This document shows, one piece after another, positions 34,601-45,100 of a stretch of DNA of 64,000 bases. Made by a program: the position numbers and the translations under genes. The stretch lies in contig CAWHCB010000007.1 in assembly GCA_963827905.1 (NCBI GenBank), positions 423,567 through 487,566 of the forward strand, written 5' to 3'. Every line of letters starts with the position of its first letter. The stretch's first letter is position 1. The notes beneath the pieces are model-generated. The model did no database searches, was not told the origin of the DNA, and saw only the letters and a list, made by a program, of their open reading frames with translations. Source of the DNA: JACXTP01 sp963827905 (GTDB lineage: Archaea > Thermoplasmatota > Thermoplasmata > Methanomassiliicoccales > UBA472).

Positions 34601-37600
34601 ATCACAGGACGGTGCCCCCATGAAGAACATCTGGGTCACGGTCCAGGACGAGTTCGGCATCCCGCACTGCACCGTACAGACCGGCGCGGACGGCTTCTAT
34701 GAGGTGATCGCCCCGTTCGGCAACGTCAGCGTGAAATTCTCCTACGGGACGTTGGACCAGAGGACCCAGGTAGGAACCCTGATAACCACTCAGTTCCACA
34801 ACTTCACCTATGACCAGGCCATGCGTAGGAGCCCGGTCGCCGCAAGCAGCGACGTCGTCCCATCGGACACCTCCGACCCGGACTGGATCGTCGACGGCAA
34901 TGTGACCATCCAGGGCGGGAACATCCATGGATTGGTCTACCTGGACGTCAACGGAAACGGTCGCTACGACCAGTTCAGCGACCAGCTCCTCGAGAACGCC
35001 ACGGTCCATCTCCAGGACGTGAAGAGCAACTTCAGCCGGGAGATGGTCGCTTATGCCGGGGAGTATTCGTTCACGGCCTTGCCCCCCATGTCTGCCGAGC
35101 TCTGGGCGGTTTACGACGGTCACAAGGTCGGTCTGAAGACACAGAGCATCATCCCCAAGATGAACAGCACCATCGATCTTAGCGTCAAGCCATCCACCAT
35201 AAAGGCCACCGTACTGACACCCTGGGGCACCCCTGCACCAGGCCTGGCAGTCGACCTAGTCGACCTGACCAACGGGAGGGTGACCACTCAAAACACCAGC
35301 AACGCCGGTGAGGTGACTTTCACCAACCTTTTCAACGGACAGTACCGCATCCGCAGCAACAGCTCGGCCCTGCAACTTAATGTGGCCAACATCAACGTTG
35401 CCGAGGGACGCACCTACGTGCAGACCTTGACCCTTGCGCAGGCCATGACCGTGCAGGGGCAGGCGATCTACAAAGGGTCGAACGGCACGGTCCCATTGCC
35501 CTATACGCGCATCGGCTTCATCAGCCCCACGTTCGAGTACTGGACCACCGCGGACGCCAATGGGAACTATGCGGTGACTTTGCCCCAACAGAACTACACC
35601 ATCTATGCCATATCCAACATCTACGGTCGGGCCGTGGTCACGCTGGTCACCCAGGGTGCTGCCAACAGCGTCACGAAGACTCTGCCATTGTGGAACGGAT
35701 GGGTCCTATCGGGCAACGTGCTCGACAACAACAAGACCGCGAGCGGGGTCAGACTGGTAGTGAACAACTCGGCGGGAGGCACGATCACCGGCGTCACCAA
35801 TAGCACCGGTGGCTTCCGCTTCGTTCTCCTGAACGAGTACTACACGGTATACGCAGCAAAAGGCTCCAGGGTGGCCTGGGAGGTCCTGCCCATTGGTGAA
35901 GGCAACAACATTTCCTTGGACAACGGGAGGACCGTCGGTGGCAAGGTCTGGGTGGACCTTAGCTATGATGGCCAGTTGCAGACCTCCGAAGGAAGGGCGA
36001 ATGTGACCATCCGCGTCCAGGACGTGGGAGAAGGTCGCGTTCTGACCATCGTCTCCGGAAGCAACGGTGCCTACAACGTGACCCTGCCGGTGAACGGGAC
36101 CTACACCTTCCGGGCGGCATTGTCGAACTTCGAGACCGTCAGCTTCTCGTTCAACGACCTGAGCTCCAACCAGACGCGCAACATCGAATTGGTGCCCACC
36201 AACCGTTCGCTCAGCGGAACGGTCGACCTGAACGGTAGCGGTCTGGCCAACGTCTGGTTGGACTTCAAGGCCAATTCCGGCTGGGGAAAGGACACCAACG
36301 TCCTCACCGACTCGGTGGGGAACTATGTGGCCTCGCTCCGGCCGGGCAACTACACCATCACATTGGCCCAGAACGTGAGCGGGGACGACTCCACCCAGTA
36401 TCAGTTGGTACAGTCCAAGGACGTGAGCATAGCGGTCGGACAGACCCCGACCGTTCTCGACCTCGAGGCCTGCGTTCGGAACAAGGTCAACGGCACGGTC
36501 ACATCCTTCGAGGACGATTCATTCAGCGCCAAGATGTCCTTCTCAGCCGATGATCTGGACAGCGTCACCCTGACCACCAATGGCAGTTACACGCTCTATC
36601 TGCGGGAGGGCAACTACAGCCTGTACGTTCTATCCGAGATCGGATTGGACAGGGAGGCATACTTCGACCTAGTGGCAGTCCCGGGCCCCCTCGGCCTGGA
36701 CCTGACCACGCAACCGGCCGAACGCATAACCGTGGACCTTCGCTATAGGGGCAGCCCGATGCTACAGCCCATACCAGTGACCCTGGTGGACCCTGTGAGC
36801 GGGGCGGTGTTCCAGAGCAGCACCAATCCCACGGGTTCGATCGCGATTTACATGCCCTCCGGCGGCACCTATAACCTAAGCGCCGACCTGCGTATCCTGA
36901 CCTACCCAAGCCTGACCGCCACGGATAAGAAGTACATGCGCTTCCAGGCCGAGGATAGTCTGTTCTTCAACACCACCAAGAACCTAGTGGTGGCACTTAC
37001 ACAGACCTTCGACAACTCCACCGTAACCGGCCTTCCCGCCGGTGCGACGGTAGAGATGCAGGCCCAGTCCTCCACCGCCATGGACATCAGCTTCGAGACC
37101 AGCCCCGCCTCGGCCACGATCGCCCCTGGTAACTATACCATCTACGCTCGTGGAGCGTCCGACATGGTCTATCTAGGCTTCGTGACCGTGCCTCCGTACG
37201 CCACCACCGATCTCGGCATACTCATGGAGCAAGGATACCGTGTGAACGGCACACTGCGCGTGGCAGGATCGCCCGAGTTCGGCAACATGACCATCTCCCA
37301 AGGGGAGGCATCGTATGTCATGGACACCGATCCTAGCGGACAATACGTGGTCTTCCTGCCCCAAGGGACATTCGTCGGGACAGGGGCCGCCCTCATCCCT
37401 GAGAACGGCGTCCCAGTGTCCTACGCCGCCAGCAAGACCTTGCTGGTCAACGGCGCCATGCAGGCGGACTTCGATCTTATAAAACAGGTCTCGTACACCG
37501 TTAAGCTCTCCTGGAACAACACCAAGGGCAATGTGTCCAACGGTCAGCCCATAAGTTACGTCGTGACCTTGACCAACACAGGCAATATGGTGGACTCCTA

Positions 37601-38366
37601 CGAGCTTTCGTCGTCCACGTTGAACTGGAACATCACCTTCACGCACAATGGGGTGACCAACAAGACCGCCTTGGTGGAGAACCTGACCTTTGGTACCGGG
37701 GGCAAGGTCAACATCACCGTGACCCTGACGCCCTCGTTCAAGGTCAACGTCATCCACTCGCCCGTGTTCATAACCGCGGTCTCGACCAAGGGCAGCGGGG
37801 CTTCGACCAGTCTCAACCTGGACGTCAACATCATCCCACGCAACCAGGTCAACCTGACCTACCTCCGACCCCTGGCTCAGAGCGGCAAGGACAATTACAC
37901 CTACCAGATACTGGTGGAGAACACCGGCAACCAGGACGACCAGTACAGTTTGGACCTGACGAACCTGGCGTCGTTCAATGGTACCGGTTGGCAGGTGAAG
38001 ATGAGGGTGGGCGAGACTGGCAACTTCACCGACTTCCCCACCATCTTCAACGTCACCGCTGGCCGAAACAAGACGGTGCAGGTATCGCTGATCCGCGTGG
38101 ACGGAAATGCCACAGCGAACGTGACGGTCGAGCTGGAGGCTCTGTCCCTGTTGCACAACAACACCGATGCTCTGGCGTTCCGGCCGGACTTCTCTGACCC
38201 ATCCATACCTGAGGACGGCTTCACGGTGTCAGGGGACGGGGTGGCCAGCGAGGCCCCGGAGATGTCCTATGAGACGATCGCGCTGATGGTCGCCTGTGCG
38301 ATGCTGGCTGCGCTTCTCGTCTTCCTTATGATCAAAAAGGAGGTGTTCGCACGCGGAAAGCGCTGA
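31679..38366 (+). CDS. aglB: AglB/STT3 oligosaccharyltransferase, apparently fused to a giant sequon-rich extracellular region (frameshift at ~34330)
   Basis: AglB transfers lipid-linked glycans to Asn in N-x-S/T sequons outside the membrane. The first 912-residue frame has a charged tail, about a dozen membrane helices, the first acidic motif near GSDSYYHMR (D107), a second at NADHDA, and the WWDYG motif at residues 635-639. That frame is lost at CCCAGGGG near 34330; dropping one C continues the C-terminal domain as GIPGVSGSLASLPSMQ. The next frame runs 1300 residues through carboxypeptidase-regulatory/Ig-like repeats with about fifty sequons and ends in one membrane helix plus basic KKEVFARGKR. 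I read one protein of about 2230 residues. Two separate genes are the alternative, but the second frame lacks a signal peptide and starts in the middle of the AglB domain. Confidence 0.8.
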
Positions 38367-39148
38367 TATCGATAATACTGGCATTGGTGTTGATCGCCCC
38401 CGTCCTCAGCATCACGGCGGTGGCGGAGGACTCCAACCCCCTGACCATTGTCCTGGACGGACCGACCCGGGTCGGCATCGAGGAGAAGCATGCCTACAAG
38501 ATCGTCATCACCGGAGGTCCGGAAGGCAACAACACCACCTTCAGTTGGAAGGGGACGCTGTCCGGCGAGTACAAGGCCGAAGTGACCCTCGTCCCCGGTG
38601 CGGCCGGACCGGCGAAGAACGGGACGTTCTTCTTCAACATGACCGCGCCGGCGAACTCCGGGGACATAACCATCACCATCGAGGCCAGCGCCAACAATCC
38701 GGCAGGTGGAAACGTAACGCGAGAGCAAGGACTTCACCATCAAGGTGGTGGACCCCATCATGCTCAAGGCGACGGTCAAGAACATCGGCAACGCCACGGC
38801 GGTCAACGTGCCTGTGGTGTTCATGCTGAACGATGACCCCGAGGACCCGTTGCTCATCTACAACACCACGGTCACGCTGGCGCCCAACGCCACCCAGGCA
38901 TCAACTTTAACTGGACCGGTTACAAGATAGGGTCGGGCAAGCACACCGTACTGATGGAGATAGACCCCAACGCCACCCTGGTCACCTTTGCCAACGGCAA
39001 CAAGACCATGGAGCAGAACATCTACTTCAAGGTGGAAGGCTCAGACCAGTACAATGTCTACCTGTGGGTGCTGGCCATCGCCCTCGTGGTCCTCGTCTTC
39101 TTGATCTGGCGCAGGCCTAACCCCAAGAGGAAGAAGAAAAAGAAGTGA
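38351..39148 (+). CDS. CARDB/Ig-like membrane-anchored surface protein, two frameshifts
   Basis: Three frames join to a protein of about 265 residues: a signal-type start, an Ig-like part (PTRVGIEEKHAYKIVITGGPEG, several sequons), a CARDB-like domain (VKNIGNATAVNVPVVFMLN), a membrane helix (VYLWVLAIALVVLVFLIWRR) and a Lys-rich end. Breaks fall near 38715 and 38905. A good GGAGGTG at 38339 leads not to ATG but to ACG at 38351, which gives xRKALISIILALVLIAP, a signal peptide; either ACG is used or the T was miscalled. A TTG at 38384 is the next option. It overlaps the end of aglB, so it may serve the same surface machinery. Confidence 0.65.
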
Positions 39149-39173
39149 GGGCCAATCCCTCGGTCAAACCCTT

Positions 39174-39804
39174 TCAACCGTTCTTCATTTTTGCATCGAG
39201 CTCAGCTATGCGCTTCTCCAACCGGGCCGAGTTCACCGCCACGGCCACGTCCCCTCTGGTCTTCTCCAGGACGGACCGGGCCATGTCCTGCTTCCGTCTG
39301 ATGGATATGATGGCGTCCGGATAATCGAAGCGCATGATGACCAGGAACATGCTCCTCCATCAGGTCCAGGTCGGGTCTCCGCCTCCTCCAGTGCGCCCTG
39401 GCGCAAGGCCTCCAGGGCGAAGCGTCGCAGCTCGCCGATGGCGTCGGCCATGCCCATCAGGTAGGCGGTACCGGGCATGCCCAGGTCCTCCGGGTCCGGC
39501 AGGTCCTCGCCCTTCACCATGGACAGTGAGGATGGCCGCCTCGGCCAGTTCCTGCAAGGCGTCCTGCACTATGCCCGAGTTCCAGATCTCCAGGTGCTCC
39601 TCGAGCAGGCTGCGCAGCCGGTGCGCCTCGTCCATCGCCTCGGCGATGCTGCCGCTGACGTCCTCCCTCTTGTGCATGCCGTGAACGAATGCCGCTCGAC
39701 ACGGATGATGGCCCGGGAGGACTTGATGGCGATCTCCCGGACGGTGTCCTTCTCTTCCAGGCTGTCCTGTATGCCTCGGCGATCTGCTCCAGGTTCTCAT
39801 GCAT
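39174..39804 (-). CDS. translin-family protein, several frameshifts
   Basis: Pieces in three frames reassemble to an archaeal translin-like helical protein (COG2178): MHENLEQIAEA, then EEKDTVREIAIKSSRAIIRVE, then HKREDVSGSIAEAMDEAHRL and WNSGIVQDALQELAEAAILT, then DPEDLGMPGTAYLMGMADAIGE and RRFALEALRQG, then FLVIMRFDYPDAIISIRRKQ, ending in AKMKNG. Translins bind single-stranded RNA or DNA. At least five one-base losses are needed, near 39772, 39692, 39525 and two near 39360. Its ATG overlaps the end of purD as ATGCATGA. Indels this dense in an otherwise conserved gene suggest poor consensus. Confidence 0.7.
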
Positions 39805-41140
39805 TGCGCCGTCCGCTCCCTGACCTGGCGCATGTGCTCCACCCGACGCTGCACCAGCTCCCTCTTCCCGATGTCGTGCCGGACGAAGATGGCATCTCCC
39901 TTCACGTGGGTCAGGGCGGCCTCGCAGGTCGCCTCGGCCTCCTCGATGGTGTCGGCGACGCCCACCACGCCCACGGCCCGGGAGGTGGTGGTCAGGATCC
40001 TCCCGTCCTCCTCGTCCACCATGGCGTAGTAGCAAGCCGCCCCCAGTCGGGCGATGGCCTTCTCGTCGACATGCACCGGCAGGCCGGCCTTCGGTTCGGT
40101 GCCGTACCCCTCGGGAACGACGTACTTGCACACCGTGGCCTTCGGGCAGGAAGGCGACCAGGCCCTGGGATAGCTTCCCGTCGCAGATGCCCGGCAGATG
40201 TGAACGAGGTCGAGCTGCAGCATGGACAGGACGTTCATGGCCTCCGGGTCTCCGAAGCGGGCGTTGAACTCGATGACCTTCGGTCCCTCCCGGGTGAGCA
40301 TGAACTGCCCGTAGAGGACGCCCCGGTAAGGGCAGCCCTCCTCGCCCATGGCCTCGACCGTGCGTTGCATGATGTCCAGCGCCGCCGTCCTTCTCGTCGG
40401 CGGTGACGAACGGCAGCAGATGGTCCTCCTGCGGAATACGCGCCCATGCCTCCGGTGTTCGGCCCCACATCGCCCTCGTAGGCACGCTTGTGGTCCTGTA
40501 CCAGGGGCATGGCACGACACTCTTGCCGTCGCAGAAGGCCTGCAGGGTGAACTCCTCTCCGACCAGCCGCTCCTCGAGCACCACGCCGGCCCCGCCGATG
40601 TGCTGGGCGAAGATCTCCTCGAGGTAGCTCATGGCACCTCGTCCTTGGTGGCGAGGTGCTCGCCCTCGACCTTGACCCCCTTGCCCCCGGTGAGCCCGAC
40701 CGGCTTGACCACCACCTCGAAATCGATGTCTTGACGTAGCGTTTGCGGCCTCGAGGTCGTCGAAGGACCCGAACTCGATGTTGCCAGGGACGCCATGCGT
40801 TCCATGAGCACGCGGGCGAAGCACTTGGAGGTCTCCAGCCGGGCCGCCGCCCTGGGACGGACCGACGCAGCCTATGCCCTTGCCGTTCCAGGGCGTCCGC
40901 CAGACCGACCTCCAAGGGGGCTTCCGGGACCGATGACGGCCAGCTCCACGCTGCTGGTCCTGGCGAACTCTACCACCTTGTCCACGTCGGTCTCCTTGCA
41001 CGAGCTTGAACTCCTGAGCATAGCCGGGCGATCCCGGGGTTGTGGTTCTTCATGGCCGCGTAGATGATCGAGCCGCCGGCGGACAGAGCGGCGACGATGG
41101 CGTGCTCCCGTCCGCCCCCTCCTACGACCAGGACCTTCAT
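39797..41140 (-). CDS. purD: phosphoribosylamine-glycine ligase, many frameshifts
   Basis: GAR synthetase, an ATP-grasp enzyme of purine synthesis. In order and across frames: MKVLVVGGGGREHAIVAAL, VELAVIGPEAPLEVGLADAL, DFEVVVKPVGLTGGKGVKVEGEH, GVVLEERLVGEEFTLQAFCDGK, RAYEGDVGPNTGGMGAYS, GVLYGQFMLTREGPKVIEFNARFGDPEA and LPVHVDEKAIARLGAACYYA. These cover the complete family. At least eight shifts are needed. The ATG at 41140 follows a GAGG and about 30 bases of leader from TTATTATATACGG. Expression with translin is likely. Confidence 0.83.
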
Positions 41141-41854
41141 GGACATGCCTCGTCAGGATAAGCGGGCACCGTATATAATAATGTAGGCGGTTCAGGCCTG
41201 CGATATTGAGCGCCTGGAACAGGTCGTCCAGCCCCTCTCCCGTCTTGGCGCAGGTGCGGTAGCAGCTCCGGTCCCCCTTCTTGACGCGATGCGTAGTCGC
41301 GCTTGACCCTGGACACGTCGATGTCCATGTATGGCAGCAGGTCGATCTTGTTGAGGACGGCGATGTCCGACTCCAGGAAGATCATGGGGTGCTTCCGCAC
41401 CATGTCGTCACCCTCGGTGACGGAGATGACCACCATGCGCTGGTCCGTCCCCAGGGGGAAGTCCGCCGGGCACACCAGGTTGCCGACGTTCTCCACGAAC
41501 AGGAAGTCCAGCTCGTCCAGGTCGAGCTTGTCCAAGGCGTGGTCCACGAGGTGCGCAGTCGAGATGGCATTCCTTGCCGGTGTTGACGTTCACCGCCTTG
41601 ATCGCCCGCCTTCTGGAACCGGTCGAAGTCGTCCTGTCCGGTCACGTCGCCGGCGAGGACCGCTACCTTCGACGCTTTTCCCTCGGCGCACGGCCATCTG
41701 CATGGATGATGAGGCCGTCTTGCCGGATCCGATGGAGCCCATGACGTCCACGGAGCGGATGCCCAGGACCGCAACTTCTCCTGATTGTGATCTGCCAGGT
41801 GCCGGTTCTCCGCCAGTACGTCGATCTCCATGTGGATGTGGGTGGTCTTGTGCA
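41137..41854 (-). CDS. hypB: hydrogenase/urease nickel-incorporation GTPase HypB, several frameshifts
   Basis: HypB uses GTP to help load nickel into [NiFe] hydrogenase. Recognisable parts in order: HKTTHIHMEIDVLAENRHLAD, P-loop MGSIGSGKT (near 41716-41742), VNVNTGKECHLD (metal-binding Cys/His), LDKLDLDELDFLFVENVGNLVCP, and KIDLLPYMDIDVSRVKRDY, the guanine-recognition NKID included. At least four shifts interrupt it and the exact end is unclear. The GTG at 41854 begins the likely protein. No hydrogenase gene is in the window, but the organism should have one or another nickel enzyme. Confidence 0.75.
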
Positions 41855-42151
41855 CGAATTTCTTGATTACGACGGTCCAGTTTAATGCTTTCTGTTGAGA
41901 TCCCGCTCCGAATCGGGAGGATGGTCGACGTACAATTCCCTTTTTAGTGCTCAAAAATGATAACTCTCTTTACGTCAATTATCACAAATGAAAATGCATA
42001 TCGGCTCAGTCTTTGGATATATAATGAAGCCAAACTTCGTTTTTTAATATCAAAAAAATGCAATTAAATATAAGTAGGGTGCAACGCCTTTTTCCACCCA
42101 CTGCCTGGGGGTCCTTGGAGGGACGGACACCTCAGGAGGGGGATTTAAGAC
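41855..42151. promoter_or_regulatory. AT-rich divergent promoter region between hypB and the beta-helix gene
   Basis: The gap holds an AATTAAATATAAG element (42062-42074) with a predicted plus-strand start near 42095, then a GGAGG at 42135-42139 before the ATG at 42152. No gene is seen. The first half is AT-rich, with several T-runs, and should contain the hypB promoter. Confidence 0.45.
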
Positions 42152-45100
42152 ATGCAAACTAACGAGAGTGAGTCCTTTACTTTTAGGTTTAGGACCATGA
42201 AGCGCGTCTTTTTTCTCCTAGGCATTTTGGCTTTGGGAATGACCGTTCTGCTGTTCTCCAACGGGAGCACGGCAGCGGCAGTGGATGCCCCCGAGCCGAT
42301 CTACGTCTGGGAGGACATAGACGCCAATACCACTTGGGAAAGTGGAAGCGTGCATATTGTGAACGCATCAGGACCGATCTCCGTAACGGACGGCGCTGTT
42401 CTCACCATCGAGCCTGGGGCTCAGGTGCTCTTCGAGAACGGCACTGGCCTGATTGTTGAAGATGGGAAGCTTATCGCGGACGCCTCTGGCAACCCCGCTC
42501 TCATTGTATTCTCTGCAAACTTCACCGATCCTTACCGGGGGATATGGAATGGCATTTGGGTCAGCGAGGCCGGCTCGGCCGAGTTCAACAACGTGGCCAT
42601 CAGGTACGCTGAGACCGCCATCACCTGTGACAACGGGACCGTAGGGATCATCAATGTGACCATCACAGATGTTCTGAACGGTGTCGACATCTACAAGGAC
42701 ACCGACGCTCTGTCGATGAGCATAGTCGGGCTTACAATCACTGATTATGACGGGGTAGGGTGTGTCCGTATGGGCACAGAACCAGACCCTAGACCTGGAG
42801 ATGACCGACTGCGTCCTCTCTGGCTTGTCTGGCAGCGTGGGCGTTTCCACCACCAGCGCCGATGAGCTCACCGGGGCCAGCATAATCACTCTGAACAACG
42901 TTACCATCACCGGCGGGTTGAACGCCGTCGAGGCGTTGGCGACGACCGACCTGGAAATGACACTTAACGACTGCGCTTTCAACGCGCAGGACGGCGTGGC
43001 CGTCACCGCGGAATCGGTCTACGGCGACTCCAATGTTGTCATGGAAGGCACGACCATCGACGGCACGAACGCCGACGATTCCATGACCTATTACACCGTG
43101 GACGCGGACGAGAGCTATGAGTTCCAGATGATTGAGCCGGACCCAGTAAACCGGACCAACACGGGAGGGTCGCTGCATGCGGTCCTGCCCTGGGACTTCT
43201 ACTTCGGCGGCTCACCGTACAATGATGTCTACATGTACGAGGATGGCTACGTCGAGGTAGGCGGATGGTTGAACCTGATCGCTCCCTGCTATTACACCAA
43301 CTTCGCCACCAATGGCGGTTCCTCCTTCATCGGATATGTGATCGATGACGAGAAGGCGGTGTTCCAGTGGGCCGTGTACGACTTTATGCGACGTCAGCGA
43401 CCGGATGGACGTGTTCCAGATGGTCCTGTACGCCAACGGAGACATCCAGTTCATCTACGATATGATGGAGACCGATGCCGTCGGCGAAAGCTACATCGAC
43501 AGCTTCGGCTGGTTCTTCGTCGGCCTGAACTACGATGTGGACATGGTCGTGGGCAACCCCTTCGACCTGGAGCACACCAGCTACACCATGCACCCGGAGG
43601 ACGTCTCCGCTGGAGCGGGCATGTACATCGCCTCCTCGGAGGGAAATGTCAACCTGGATGCTAACGACAGCGTAGTGCGCAACTTCGGTGACGGCGCCAT
43701 CTGGACCTACGCGCAGATGGGCGACATCACTGAGGAGATAACCAACTGCCAGTTCTGGTACATCGTCTCTGGCGTCGAGGACGGCGCCATTGACGCCTGG
43801 ACCGAGGACGGCATCTTGGACGTGGAGATGACGGACAACGTGTTCTTCACCGTCTGGGGCTGGGCCTTCGCATTTGAGTCCAGCAACACCATGGGCGGCG
43901 CGGAGACCATCGTGGTCACGGACAACGAGTTCACCCGTTGCGCCTTCGTCGGTCTGATGTCCACCTTCGTGGACGACTACGAGGACGTAGAGGCAGTGGA
44001 CCTTGAGTTCAGCGCAGACCGCTGGTTCAACGACAACATCCTCACCGACTGCGGCATACTGGTGAGCAATCTCAACGTCTTCGCTGAGAACAGCGGATTG
44101 AACATCACCCTGAACGAGCAGATGATGGGCAACCAGTACAGCACCGTCGCCTTCACCGGCATGATGCCGTTCCTGGTGGACCAGGACCTAGATGACGACG
44201 CCATGATGTCGTCCTGGCTCAACTTCTATGACTGGGACGGGGTCAGCGCCGACAATGTCTGGCACACCTTGACCGTGACCGACAATACGTTCGACGGCAT
44301 GCCCACCTTCCTGGGCTATGATGGCGACTATTACACGAGCGCCCCGAAGGCGATAGAGGTCATGGAGCTCTTCAACACCGATGGCAGCCTCAGCGCCATG
44401 GAGAGCGACCTGGAGATAAGCGGCAACACCATCATGGCCGGAGGGGCGGAACCCGACGTCCTGATCGATGTCTACCGTGACCTGTACTCCTACGATGGCG
44501 ATCGCACTTGCATACTGGACACTGTCAGTCCAAGACAACCAGATGGAAGGCAACGGCGCCGATGGAGTGTACATCTCCCTTTGGGAGGGCGCCGGCGGCA
44601 ACGATGCAGGCGTGGCTAGCGTGATGACCAACAACTCGGTCACAATGCTAGGCAACACCCTTACCGGATGCGGCTTGGTGGCGGACCTGATGTTCTACCA
44701 CAACGGTCTCAACCTGGTGGGGGAGACGAGCGCCTTCGACCTGTTCATCTTCCAGGACAATGTCATGGAGGATTGCGCGGGGATGCTGAACTTGAACGAC
44801 TACTACTATGGCGGGTTCGACGACTTCTACCCAGTGTGGGGCACCCCGATATCCTCGGTCATGGAGGCTGAGTACTGGGTGCAGGTCCAGAACAACTCCT
44901 TCGTCGGCAGCGCTGTCGGCGATGGAAACTATGTTAACGCCATTGCCTCGTTGGGAGTGCCTGGAGATGCCATCTACTGCAACGCCCAGGCCACCGTGAC
45001 CGGTTCGGTCGTGGTGGAAGGCAACAGCATGACCTTGATGGCCGAGGACGGCAACCTCAGCGCCTCCGCCGAGTTTGCCCTCGCGGTGGACCAGAGCTTC

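Noticed and set aside
34332..38366. Independent large surface-protein gene starting at 34332
   Set aside because: Its first 80 residues complete the AglB C-terminal domain and there is no signal peptide or ribosome-binding site; a one-base C-run error explains the break.
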